Below, one piece after another: positions 1-9,459 of a stretch of DNA of 64,000 nucleotides. Source of the DNA: Basidiobolus meristosporus CBS 931.73 (taxonomy: Eukaryota; Basidiobolomycota; Basidiobolomycetes; Basidiobolales; Basidiobolaceae); NCBI GenBank assembly GCA_002104905.1, contig MCFE01000035.1:1-64000 (forward strand), written 5' to 3'. The position numbers and the translations under genes are program-made. How positions within the stretch are numbered: position 1 is the first letter of the stretch; each line of letters begins with the position of its first letter. A model generated the notes under the pieces. It ran no database searches. It saw nothing but the letters and a program-made list of their open reading frames with translations, and was not told the DNA's origin.

Positions 1-412
1 ATCCCCCAAACCCCCTGCTTTTTTATTCTCTAGGGACTGCGTCCCCCAGACCCCCTGCTCTTCTAACCTTTTCCTAGCCCTTACTATAACACCTACACCC
101 AAGACCTTCTCACTAGAGGAATCTCTGCTCTCAAGATTCACTTCACTTATCAAAAACTCCCCTTCACCTGCTGTTACCCACTTCCTCAAAGATTATTATA
201 TCTCTCAAGCATATCTGCTTCACTCCCCCTATGAACCTGAACTCCAGTGTACTCTGGGATACTGCCTTAACTTTAGCTTAGATTTATTCATATTCAACTT
301 AGTGTTTACTTTGGGAATCTTCTATTCCCAGCTGGCTTCTTTATTTGTAGTTAGACTTGTCTGAAATCAAATAAAGATTTCACCTACCTTGGTGACTTTC
401 CCTCCCCTAACC
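1..412 (+). mobile_element. 3' end of a truncated LINE copy (E0)
   Basis: This stretch has no usable ORF. It ends in the same 3' tail as the LINE copies downstream: a GGCTTCTTTATTTGTA-like segment, then AATAAAGATTTCACC at 370-384, TTGGTGACTTTCC, and a C-rich end with CCCTAACCCTAA. I infer that it is the 3' untranslated end of a LINE whose body lies to the left of the window or has decayed. The first 60 bases carry a short direct repeat (CCCCCAAACCCCCTGCT and CCCCCAGACCCCCTGCT). Confidence 0.55.
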
Positions 413-2040
413 CTAAGCTTCCCAACTCTACTGCTCCAGGTGTGGACACAATCTCCTATGAGCTTCTGAAGACTAGTACCAAGGCCATGTCTGCACTTCT
501 GCTTCCACTGTTTCAGCAATGCTCAGCCCAGCTTTCTACTCCTGAGGAATGGTCCTTTGCAAATGTTCTGCCACTGTACAAGGGTAAAGGAAAGCACCTG
601 GATCCTAGCTCCTACAGGCCAATATCTCTGCTGCCCACCTGCAGAAAGGTGTTTGAGCTTCTGCTTGCTCAGGAGCTCTACTCTGACTCCCTCAAGTTTC
701 ATCCTGCACAGTTTGGCTTTGTTCCTGGCCTCTCCTTGGAATATGCAGTCATACTTAGCCAGGATCACTCTCTCCAGTGCAAGTATCCCTCTGTTCTGTT
801 TGATATTACTAAGGCCTTTGATTCAGTTGACAGAAATCTGCTTTGGTCCAAGTTGCAATGCTTCTCCAGTACCTCTCTCACCCTCCTTGTCAGGTCCCTG
901 TTTCTGGATCCACAAGCAAGAATTCTGCACCCAAGTGAGCAATCAGCTGTGTTCTCAGCTCCTAATGGAGTGGTTCAAGGCTCTGTGCTTGGTCCTATAC
1001 TGTTTGCCATCTTCCTGAATGATTTCCCAAGACTCTCAGCTGACTGCCTGGTTACTCTCTTTGCTGATGACATCAGAATATCCTCCTCCAATGTGCAACA
1101 AGACTCCCAGACCATCCACCAGTATCTGCAGAAGAATAATCTCCAGCTTTCCATTGCAAAGACAGTACCTTTGGGCTCTCCCATCACCTTAGAGAACTCC
1201 ACTCTACCTGCTCAGGTTTCTGCTACATATCTTGGCTTTCCTTTCCTTCCTACTGGACTAGACTCTGGAGCACACCTGAAGAAGAGAATTATCCTGGCAA
1301 GACAGGCACTCCACAAGCTACTGGCTGTTACTCCTCCTACAACTTCAGCTCCCAGCTGCCTTCTTCTACTCAAGCAGTTTGTCTTCCCTGTACTGGAATT
1401 TGGCTTACCACTTCTCTCTCTTACTTCTAGAGACTGCACTAAGCTTGACAAGTTTGCAGTATGGTGCATTACCTCCTTGGTGCCTCATTTGCCTGAATGC
1501 CCCTACAGACATGCTATTCTTGGTGCTTTTGGGTTTATGCCCTATAAGATCAGACTTCTCTACCTTAGAACCAGATTATATCTCAGACTTCACCACTGCA
1601 ACAACCCACTGATTAAGGCCTGGAAGAGAACACACCACACAACACCTGGCTCCTGCTGGAGAACTATACTTGGAGATCCTGAAGTCAAGAAGTTTGCAGA
1701 ATTTATTCTGCAGTCAGAAAAACCCAAGCTGGCCTACCTGAAGTACTTGACAGACCTTTGGCAGCAATATCTGCAGCAGCACACTCCCTTTATGATGAAT
1801 ATCAATCCTTATCACATTCCCCTCATTAATGTTGTTCACAAGTCATTCTTACCTCTCTTGCTACCCCCCTTCCCACTGAACAGTGTCTTGAGCACTGAAG
1901 AACTATCTTCACTTCTTATTAACTTACCTACAAATTCCCCTCAGCTACACACTCTTGTATCAAAGCTACAACAGTAGCGCTGGCTTCTTTGTTTCAACTG
2001 AAATAAAGATTTCACCTGTTGGTGACTGTCTCCCCCTACC
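413..2040 (+). mobile_element. 5'-truncated LINE (non-LTR retrotransposon) copy E1
   Basis: The copy begins directly after the CCCTAA-type tail of E0 and ends with its own tail (AATAAAGATTTCACC at 2002-2016, then GGTGACTG and CCCCTACCCTAA). It holds the reverse transcriptase and C-terminal part of a LINE ORF2 but no endonuclease domain, so the 5' half is missing. Five-prime truncation is the usual outcome of target-primed reverse transcription. Confidence 0.8.
442..1977 (+). pseudogene. LINE ORF2 fragment: reverse transcriptase and C-terminal region
   Basis: The 511-codon frame is open from 355 and has no ATG at its 5' end (442 is GTG), so it is the inside of a longer ORF2. Visible non-LTR reverse transcriptase motifs are APG-DTISYELLK, YRPISLL, the palm motif ITKAFDSVD, VVQGSVLGPILF and the catalytic FADD near residue 210, followed by a thumb and C-terminal region. 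No AP-endonuclease or RNase H domain is present. The protein would copy LINE RNA at a nicked target. The frame itself has no stops, so the copy is fairly young although 5'-truncated. It is related to, but clearly diverged from, the copy at 2110-2862. Confidence 0.85.
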
Positions 2041-2128
2041 CTAAGGAATAACTTCAGATTAACTTGGCTTCTTTAGATACTTGTCATAAGTAAATAAAGA
2101 TTTCACCACTTGGTGACTTTCCTCCACC
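2041..2128 (+). mobile_element. Very short LINE 3'-tail fragment
   Basis: About 90 bases consisting of little more than a LINE tail: AACTTGGCTTCTTTAGATACTT, AATAAAGATTTCACC at 2093-2107, TTGGTGACTTTCC and CACCCTAG. It sits between two longer copies and is best read as a severely 5'-truncated insertion. Confidence 0.6.
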
Positions 2129-2862
2129 CTAGCATTCTGCCACAACAAACTGCAATATATCTAGGTCTGCCATTTTGTCAACATGGGATTGACTCAAAGC
2201 TCCACCTGAATAATAGGATCCATCTTGCCCAACAGGCTCTCAAAAAGCTTCTAGTAGTAGTCACTCCAGACACTCCAATTCAAAAGATCCCTATACTTCT
2301 GAAGCAGTATGTACTGCCGGTACTTGAATTTGGTCTCCACATTATACCCCTAACCTCCAGAGAACTTCACCACCTGGATAAATTTCTCCATCAGTGTATC
2401 AGATCCTTGGTACCTTATCTTCCAGTATCTCCCTATATCCATGCAACCAATGGAGCCTTTGGGTTCTACCCATACCAAATCCAAATGGTCTATCTCCGTG
2501 CTTCCTTCCTAGTCAAACTTCAGAAATCACACAACCCCTCCATCAAACAATGGCTTAAATCTAAATCCTCCCTAAAATCTTCTTGCTGGCACACCCTGGT
2601 TGGCTCTGCCGTAGTAACAGAGCTTGCTTCAAAACTTCAAAAAGCTGATAAACCAAGACTACTGGCTCAGGACTATCTAAGATCTATGTGGCAGAGCTAC
2701 TTACAAGTCCACACACCTTTCCTACTACACCTAATCCCAGGCTGGGTTCCAGTCTTGAATTATATTGATCAGAAACATCTACAATTTGTACTTCCCCCAA
2801 AACCCTTGAATTTATATTTACCCTTGATGAGCTTTACTTTATTGAAACAACATCAGAGATGA
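2110..2862 (+). pseudogene. LINE ORF2 C-terminal fragment
   Basis: About 250 codons that align with the C-terminal half of the ORF at 442-1977. Shared landmarks are YLGLPF versus YLGFPF, LKQYVLPVLEFGL versus LKQFVFPVLEFGL, LVPYLPVSPY versus LVPHLPECPY, GAFGFYPYQI versus GAFGFMPYKI, and MWQSYLQVHTPF versus LWQQYLQQHTPF. The reverse transcriptase core lies upstream and is missing, so no function remains. The amount of substitution indicates a different subfamily, not a duplicate of E1. Confidence 0.75.
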
Positions 2863-2996
2863 AGTAAAACATAAATTAGATTACTTATTAGAGAGGTTCT
2901 AGACCTCTTAATTGGCTTCTTTATTTGTACTTAGATTAGTTCTTAACTCAAATAAAGATTTCACCAACTTGGTGACTTTCCCTCCCCCCTAACCCA
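2129..2996 (+). mobile_element. 5'-truncated LINE copy E2
   Basis: A second, diverged LINE 3' portion. It contains the frame at 2110-2862 and closes with AATAAAGATTTCACC at 2951-2965 and CCCTCCCCCCTAACCC. It has the same orientation as E0 and E1. Confidence 0.75.
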
Positions 2997-3308
2997 TAAC
3001 TTAGTCACTTAGATCATTACCTTCATATCCTAGAGAATACTGACCAAATTACTTGTTGGGATTTACTTAGAATATTTTCACCAAAATACCAGGTACCCAG
3101 AACAGGAAAATTCTCAAAGTTGTCCAAACAGCCCCAAACCTTGCACACATGCTCTTGGGACCTTCCTAAGCCAATTCAATGTGTTTGCTATGCCAAGACC
3201 AGGTAAAAGTATAAATACTACTTTTACATTCAATAAATCATTAAGTGAAAACCACATAATCTACTTGTTCTCCAAATCACTTCCAATATCTCCAAGACTC
3301 TCACAACA
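2997..3308 (+). mobile_element. 5'-truncated solo Copia LTR
   Basis: Closely matches the Copia LTRs at 24445-24794 and 28780-29129 from the segment ACTTAGTCACTTAGATCAT to the terminal TCACAACA. The first 40 or so bases of the LTR are missing. No internal Copia sequence follows. Confidence 0.8.
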
Positions 3309-3440
3309 CAGCCAACTCCCCTCAGTTACACAGTCTTGTATCAAACCTACAACAGTAGCACTGGATTCTTTATTTCAACTGGAATATAGACTTTACCAAT
3401 TGATGACTATATCCACATCTAACCCTAACCCTCCCAGAAA
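3309..3440 (+). mobile_element. LINE 3' fragment E3
   Basis: Matches the last codons and tail of E1 (CCCCTCAGTTACACAGTCTTGTATC, then CAACAGTAGC), followed by a decayed tail (AATATAGACTTTACC at 3383-3397) and CTAACCCTAACCCTCCC. It is the fifth copy in the same orientation. Confidence 0.65.
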
Positions 3441-3827
3441 GTATGTCTTATTGCCTACCAAATGGATAATGCATATAGCATAGAATGTTCTTTGTTTGAA
3501 GAAACTTAGAATTCTACTGATGCTATGTTAGTATTATGCAGGTCTGTGGTTAAATATTTCTCATAAGGAAGCTTCACTTCATTACCTACTTAACTTTATC
3601 TTTCACAATATTTGGGAAATAGCAAATCTCATTTATTTCTTAGACTTGAGTTTTTCTGGATATCTGACCTAATAGGCTTTGACAAAGGTTTCCCCACTGG
3701 GTAATAATCATCCCCTTAAAGTCTGTTAGGTGAGTTTATCAAGCTTAGTATGAAGATTACTCAGGTACAACACCTTTAATCAACATATATAACTTCATAA
3801 TCCATAATTTGTAGTATTATCAGCTGT
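3441..3827. other. AT-rich stretch, no gene recognised
   Basis: No coding region, RNA gene or recognised repeat seen. Confidence 0.5.
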
Positions 3828-4115
3828 AGTCCTATGAAAAATCTCAAAGTTGGAATTCATTGGGTTTTTAGCATGTATTCAGCTGGTGTTTCTGCTTCAA
3901 ATTTTAAGTTGCAACTCTTGGTGAAAATAATGAGCAGCTGGTTACCAAATTTAGTACAAATGTTAGTTGGCCTAGTCTCCCCCCCCCAAAGAATGTCTGC
4001 TTGTCTGTTGGTTTGCTAGTACCTGAAATATTAGGAGTTGATACCTTTGGGAAAGTTGGAATTCAGCTGATATTATGATGGTATTCTGCTGGCCTTTTGT
4101 TAATTTTTTTACTTA
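3828..4115 (+). repeat. Family C interspersed repeat, copy 1
   Basis: Begins CCTATGAAAAATCTCAAAGTTGG and is homologous over most of its length to 23034-23365. Shared blocks include GGAATTCAT/GGAACTCAT, CAGCTGGTG/CAGCTGGCG, GCAGCTGGT/GCAGCTGAT, GCCTAGTCTCC, CTGCTTGTCTG and TGATGGTATTCTGCTGGC. No coding capacity is seen, so it is probably a non-autonomous element. It contains a run of C at about 3979-3987. Confidence 0.6.
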
Positions 4116-4391
4116 GTGGTAGGTTCCAGTCTACCACACCTACACTCTGTTGACCAATTCCAGAAATCTTAAATATGTACTACAGATTATATACTCTGGC
4201 CTTCAACAAGTCAGTTCATCTTAATTTTCTCTCTTCTTTACACATTTATTATTTGGTTCTTACTCCAGAGCCATTATATTCAGCAAATTTGGCATTTCGT
4301 CAGCAATATTGATATCCACCCCTTGTATCCACGATTGCATACAGAATTCCTGGTTTATTTGCAATACAAAATCAGCTATGGTCGCAACAGC
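4116..4391. other. 3' flank of the dehydrogenase gene
   Basis: Non-coding sequence between repeat family C and the stop codon of the minus-strand dehydrogenase. Nothing else seen. Confidence 0.5.
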
Positions 4392-5390
4392 TTAACCATT
4401 GACAATACTGCCGCCGTTGGGATGAAGAATTTGGCCTGTCATGTAGCTAGAATCACTACTAGCTAAAAATACATATGAGGTAGCAACTTCCGACGGCTGA
4501 CCTGCACGACCCATTGGGACTTCTTTACCAAATACCTCCATATCATCTTTGGAGAAAGAAGCCGGGATCAATGGTGTCCAAATGGGACCTGGAGCTACAC
4601 CGTTTACGCGAATTCCTTTAGACGCAAGCTGCATAGACAATGAGCGAGTGAAGCTGGTGATAGCCCCCTTGGTGGATGAGTAGTCTACCAGAATAGGCTT
4701 TCCTTGATATGCAGTGACTGAAGTAGTGTTTATGATGACACCTCCTTGTTTCATATGTCTTAGGGCATATTTCGCCAAAAACATCATACCAAAGATGTTA
4801 GTACGGAAGGTGCGCTCAATCTGATCTCCAGAAATCTGGGAGAAATCTTCGCACACATGTTGTTCTGAAGCATTGTTGACAAGAATATCGATTTTGCCAA
4901 ATTGCCCTATGACCTCTTCAATGATTTCCTCGCAATTTTTCTCGACACCAACATCCTTTGCAATGAGCAATACGCGGCATTTGGATTGACTCTCAATACG
5001 CTTCTTGGTCTCTTGCGCGTCTCCCTGTTCACGAGGCAGATGTACAATGGCTATACCGCTAACCCCTTCCATCGCGTATAATGTAGCCACACTACGACCA
5101 ATCCCACTATCTCCTCCGGTCACAATTGCTATGCGGTTCTCCAACTTGCCCGATGGTCGATAGGGCAAGAGTTCGCAAGGGTTCTCGGAGCCAGCCTCTG
5201 CAGGTAGCTGGTGTACAACCGGTGCAGGCTTCATCTCTGACTCTAGACCTACAAGGGGATGAAGATTGATTAAGCAGCTTCGGTATTAACAGCTATAGAG
5301 TGCAACTTTACCTGGCTGAACCTGTCGTTCTTGACGAGGGATATCGCTATGATCTTGGATTTGACTGGGAGTTTCGGTTTTGTCGCACAT
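4392..5390 (-). CDS. Short-chain dehydrogenase/reductase (SDR), two exons
   Basis: Exon 1 is 5390-5312 and exon 2 is 5248-4392, joined across a 63-nt intron (GTAAAG to TTGTAG). The product is 311 aa. The start at 5390 was chosen over the internal Met at 5234 because the splice restores the frame and a TATA box lies about 50 bp upstream. The sequence shows a Rossmann fold with TGGDSGIG for NAD(P) binding, the structural NNAS motif, the catalytic pair in YSSTK, and PGPIWTPL near the C-terminus. The N-terminal segment (AEAGSENPCELLPY-type) before the Rossmann fold is typical of the bacterial and fungal general-stress SDR group (YhdF/YdaD/YghA-like), which is longer than classical SDRs. The substrate cannot be read from the sequence; the protein is expected to be soluble. 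Confidence 0.9.
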
Positions 5391-5435
5391 TGTTGTTGTT
5401 ATTTGAAGTGAATAATGAGCGGTACCGAGGAGAGC

Positions 5436-5445
5436 TTATATATAG
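5436..5445 (-). promoter_or_regulatory. TATA box of the SDR gene
   Basis: On the minus strand the sequence reads TATATATAAG about 50 bases before the ATG at 5390. The tandem-repeat gene and the arrestin gene have similar TATATAAG motifs at comparable distances. Confidence 0.5.
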
Positions 5446-5450
5446 CAGAG

Positions 5451-7816
5451 AATACAGCGCCAATTGCTAGAATCAGAGGCGGTCGTCAGCATGTTGATCT
5501 GATTGAATCATGACATCAATTTGACTGCGCTCCCATATAGATGAAGTCATCAAGTGGCTCACTTGGAGGGGAGTGAACGCGGAATCCTAATGATGGTAAG
5601 AAATAAGTATGCAACTACCAGGGCTGCTTCTATAGGCTCAACTAGAGGTTGATATGAATAATGATGTTAGATGAGCTATTCTCTGTATACGTATGATGAA
5701 TGCTTCCACAAAGGTCAAAGTAAGATGTCAGTCTATATGACTGGATGAGGCTTTCTAGTCAATACTGACGACACGTTTTGTGCATTTTGCTTACATCAGA
5801 TTTCTATATTTCCTCTCCCCTACAGAGATTGGGCGATGCTGTCGAGAATGTACACACGTGGCTATGAACTGTCTGATCGACTTCAGATGTAGCTGCGTCT
5901 GAGTAGCCCAACCCTTGTCTTGCGCACTAGTACAAATAGGGTGGAGTCGAGGCTTAAATTGGCAGAATATTAGTCGCATGGAAGTAGATGTTTTGGCGTA
6001 TTATTGGACATGCTTTCAGTAGCAAATAAGACGATGGGCATCCTTTGGTACAAAATATGCTGTTGATATCCCATGATGCTTGGAGGATCGGCAAACCACT
6101 CAATCAGTCAGCTGACGTGTCATGGTCTACCTTAATCCAGCCTTTCTACCTACCTTTTCAATGAACTACGCCACCAGAGTGAGATTACCGATTTTGGATG
6201 CAGCTTCCAATTTGAATTCTCATCAACTATGCAACCTGTTGCGCGTAGCTCTACGATCTATCATCCGCCCTGTCTTTGCACGGAATAAATCCTTTGGGAG
6301 TGAGATGGCTGGCACTACTGGTCTACCTTCCCAACAGTTGGATTAATGGGGCTTGATGGGTTAATGACAGAATACTGTCACAGCGGAAGTTGGTCACTCC
6401 GACAGGATGCCGGAAATTTCCGAAAACCCCATGACTCAAATAGCTTAGTTTGCTAACTACCAGGAAACGGAACAAGCCTAAAACCAGCCTTAACCTCAGG
6501 CAACTGTCGAATTCGGTGGCTCAGTATACACCGTGTTACCCATTTCACTCAACTTTTCCCAGCGGGTAATTGAATATGGATGAGAACCATGTGGAGTGGG
6601 TAAAAATGAACTTGAAGCATGGTCTCATCTATTGGTAGATAACGTTAGAGGCTACGAACCTTGTACGACCGCTACTGGTTCGTGAGAGCACAATGTTGAC
6701 GTGGTGTTCGTACAGTAATCCCATGGAAGGACTCAACTTTTTGAACCCAACGCCTACAGCCTGCCTAATAGGGTTAACAACGGAGATGGGAATAATTCCC
6801 ACGACCGCCCATCGACAATCGTAAGGGCGGAATGAGTAATGTATTCATCTCTATGACGCGCTCGAGAACAGCGTACATACACACAGTCATATAGTGGGGA
6901 TTGCTGAATTTGGCAAATTCTCGTACGGAATTCGCAGGAATTTCTTGCTGCACCAAGGTATATCCCACATGGGTTTTCCGTCTGATCCAAAGTCATCTTT
7001 CCTCCCCTTATAAATTCGTTCAGTCAGCACCGAAGGGGCAACTATCTACAACATCCATGCGCTTGATCACTTTGCAGACTCAGAGTGGGAGATCTGTTTT
7101 AATTACAATTGAGGAATCTATTATGTACACTATTTATCAACAGTTTGGCACACGGCAACGTGTTGCTGTAAGAGATCGCAAACCAGCATAGAATGAAGTA
7201 GCCCAGTATATGGACCTGAAGCATATGAATCTCTCGGTTGCGGACTGTCTAGTTTAAAGTATAGTTGATACTTTGGGCAGGGGCGCTTGGAAATTCACTT
7301 TGATGTGCTCTTGGAGCCAATAAGCAAGGAAATCACTTGACGGTTCGTCTGATAATTGATATCCCCTCCATATTCCCCCTCCTACTTGCTTGGAATACGC
7401 CACTAGTTGAACACCACTTGCGCCTCTACCATTCAGAGTCAACCGCTCTCTGAAGTTGGCCACTTGTTGAAATGTACATTAATAAATAAGAACGGGCTAG
7501 GATTTCTTAGTCAATTAACGGAGATCTACCTTGTTATTCGATAAGACATGTCCCCTAGTGTAGAATTAAATTTCCAACTTCAGCCGCTATACTCCATGGG
7601 CCCGAGTGTATATACTGATAGAATGAAGTATTCCCAACATCTATTATGCACCAACAAGCGTTTATTAAATAATTGTCAATGTGATGGTATAATATGCAAT
7701 TGTGTTTGGAACATGGAACAGACGTCAGTTGTGGATCGCATTATCAAGCTCAAATTCTCCTAAGATGTACTTCACTAATGGACGTAGCTTACCTGCTGTG
7801 CTATGTGTAGAAAGAC
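5451..7816. other. 2.4-kb intergenic stretch, no gene recognised
   Basis: Only short frames without family resemblance or convincing splice partners occur here. No tRNA-like cloverleaf, repeat element or transposon fragment was recognised. It may hold the promoter of the SDR gene and the 3' flank of the fucosyltransferase gene. Confidence 0.4.
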
Positions 7817-9031
7817 TTATGGCTCACTGGGGTCGCTATCGTTCACTGCAGTGTACTTCGGCATAAACGATGTGCAAGATCTTCGGACTCTGCTCAATAT
7901 CCGCAGCCTCTTGAAAAGGTACAAGCCAACAACCAACATCACAAATGCAAGAGGCCAGATCCATACAAACCAGCCACTTGTGTAGAATGTGAACCTGTAC
8001 TCTTCCCATTTTCCCACTCGACAGGACTGCTCCACATGCAACATTCTGTGCTGATGTTTTGGCGGCTCCCCGCCTACGCCATAAACTTCGTTCTCGTAAA
8101 GGGTCTTGCACATCTTGCACATGGCTGCCTGCTCACTGTAATTCTTGCCGACCCACGCGTTGGTGAAGCGCTCTGAAAATGGCTCTCCAAACTTGTAGGA
8201 GAAGTACTCCGTATAAGCTGTATCATTGTTAGCCAAATACGTCAGGTACTCAGCAAGTGCTTTCGGGTTCTTGAACTCGTCAATTTTGATGATGGAATGG
8301 CTGGTAGGGGCATACATGCCGTAGTCATCTGGCCCATCAACCACTGGGATGGTGGTGCTGGTCAAGGCATTCCAAAACTTCTCCGAGACATACTCATCGC
8401 AGCTGGAGTTTTCCAAAGCCAGATAGAACTTGTACTTCCTGATGATGTCATGGATTTCCCCGTCGCCATGCTTGTTTCGGAAAGGTGCGTAATTCCCGTA
8501 TATATCGACATTCATATATTTCTGTAACTCCCTGACCATGTAGTGTCGCTTGTTTGTGGCCTCTGAGCTGCTGACTACCCATGCAACGTAGACATCGTTC
8601 TTCTTGTCCCTCATGATGGTATCGAAGCCGGCGTTGGATCGGATGGTATCTACTGCGTCCGAAGGGATATAAGGGATCGGAAAGTCCGAGTCCAGCCTGT
8701 ACTCCATCTGGTAGGTAAATAAGCGCAACAGCGCAGGCTCCAATTCCCAATACTCGTTGATGGGTGCCTCATTGGAATGAAGCACCCAAGGCAGGCCCCA
8801 TGCCGGGCTATCAGCATCTGGTGGGAACTTCAGTTTGGTGCGCTTCTTCCGTTGAATATCAGACGAGTAGAACATCACCGCTTTAGCCGAACCATCACGT
8901 AGAATATCATCCTTGTGCGAAATGGAACATGTGTAGGGTAGGCCGCAGTAGTCGATCTGGTGTCCTTCGTACTGATCGTGGCCATACCACTTTGTATAAT
9001 AGTATATAGGAATATTCTCCGCAATGACCAT
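7817..9031 (-). CDS. GT10-family alpha-(1,3)-fucosyltransferase with C-terminal membrane segment
   Basis: 404 aa from the ATG at 9031. GT10 enzymes transfer fucose from GDP-fucose to GlcNAc-containing glycans in the Golgi. Visible landmarks are IPIYYYTKWYG (start of the catalytic region), SNEAPINEYW near residues 86-95, DIYGNYAPFRNK near 176-187, and the hallmark GDP-fucose motif FYLALENS..DEYVSEKFW at about 202-220, followed by IPVVDG. A strong hydrophobic segment lies at about 352-374, followed by a basic tail of about 30 residues. No N-terminal membrane anchor is present, although GT10 enzymes are normally type II proteins. Just upstream the minus strand has GTAAGT followed by TTACTAAT, so an unannotated 5' exon carrying the usual anchor cannot be excluded. 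An in-frame stop precedes the ATG. Confidence 0.85.
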   Translation of the reverse strand: MVIAENIPIYYYTKWYGHDQYEGHQIDYCGLPYTCSISHKDDILRDGSAKAVMFYSSDIQRKKRTKLKFPPDADSPAWGLPWVLHSNEAPINEYWELEPALLRLFTYQMEYRLDSDFPIPYIPSDAVDTIRSNAGFDTIMRDKKNDVYVAWVVSSSEATNKRHYMVRELQKYMNVDIYGNYAPFRNKHGDGEIHDIIRKYKFYLALENSSCDEYVSEKFWNALTSTTIPVVDGPDDYGMYAPTSHSIIKIDEFKNPKALAEYLTYLANNDTAYTEYFSYKFGEPFSERFTNAWVGKNYSEQAAMCKMCKTLYENEVYGVGGEPPKHQHRMLHVEQSCRVGKWEEYRFTFYTSGWFVWIWPLAFVMLVVGLYLFKRLRILSRVRRSCTSFMPKYTAVNDSDPSEP

Positions 9032-9459
9032 TAGTAAGGGAACTTACGCCTTTGTGATAGCTACTATCCCCCCCCCATGTTGCTGGCTTTCACTGAAGTA
9101 TAAAGAAAAACTAATAAAGTTGTGTGACCGAAAATATTCTGGAGAAACTGTTTACTGGTACGATATTGGCTCCATCCAGCGATCATATTAAGGCCATAAT
9201 TAATTCTTGAATAAGAATTAATTCATTTAGTTTGTTACAAATCAGGCATTCGCCGGACAGAATCCATGGTAATCTATTTACCACATGATTTCAAAGGAGG
9301 GCTCCAACATTTTGGTTTTTCAAACCACCAGGTTCAGAAAAATCGGGTCAGTACAGATAGAAAATTGACTGGCTTTTATTTCAGGTAATCTTCCACCATA
9401 TGAAGTGTGGGACAACGGTTAGTTATATATTAACATTTTCAACGGTGTGTACCATTGAT
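9032..9459. other. Intergenic region, no gene recognised
   Basis: AT-rich 428-base spacer with a run of nine C at about 9068-9076. It would hold the fucosyltransferase promoter and the 3' flank of the tandem-repeat gene. No RNA gene seen. Confidence 0.4.

Noticed and set aside
557-1018. 153-codon frame overlapping the LINE reverse transcriptase
   Set aside because: Shadow of the reverse transcriptase frame, which carries all motifs.
5451-7816. Search for tRNA or small RNA genes in the long intergenic region
   Set aside because: No paired acceptor and T-arm with B-box could be made out by eye; a covariance-model scan would be decisive.
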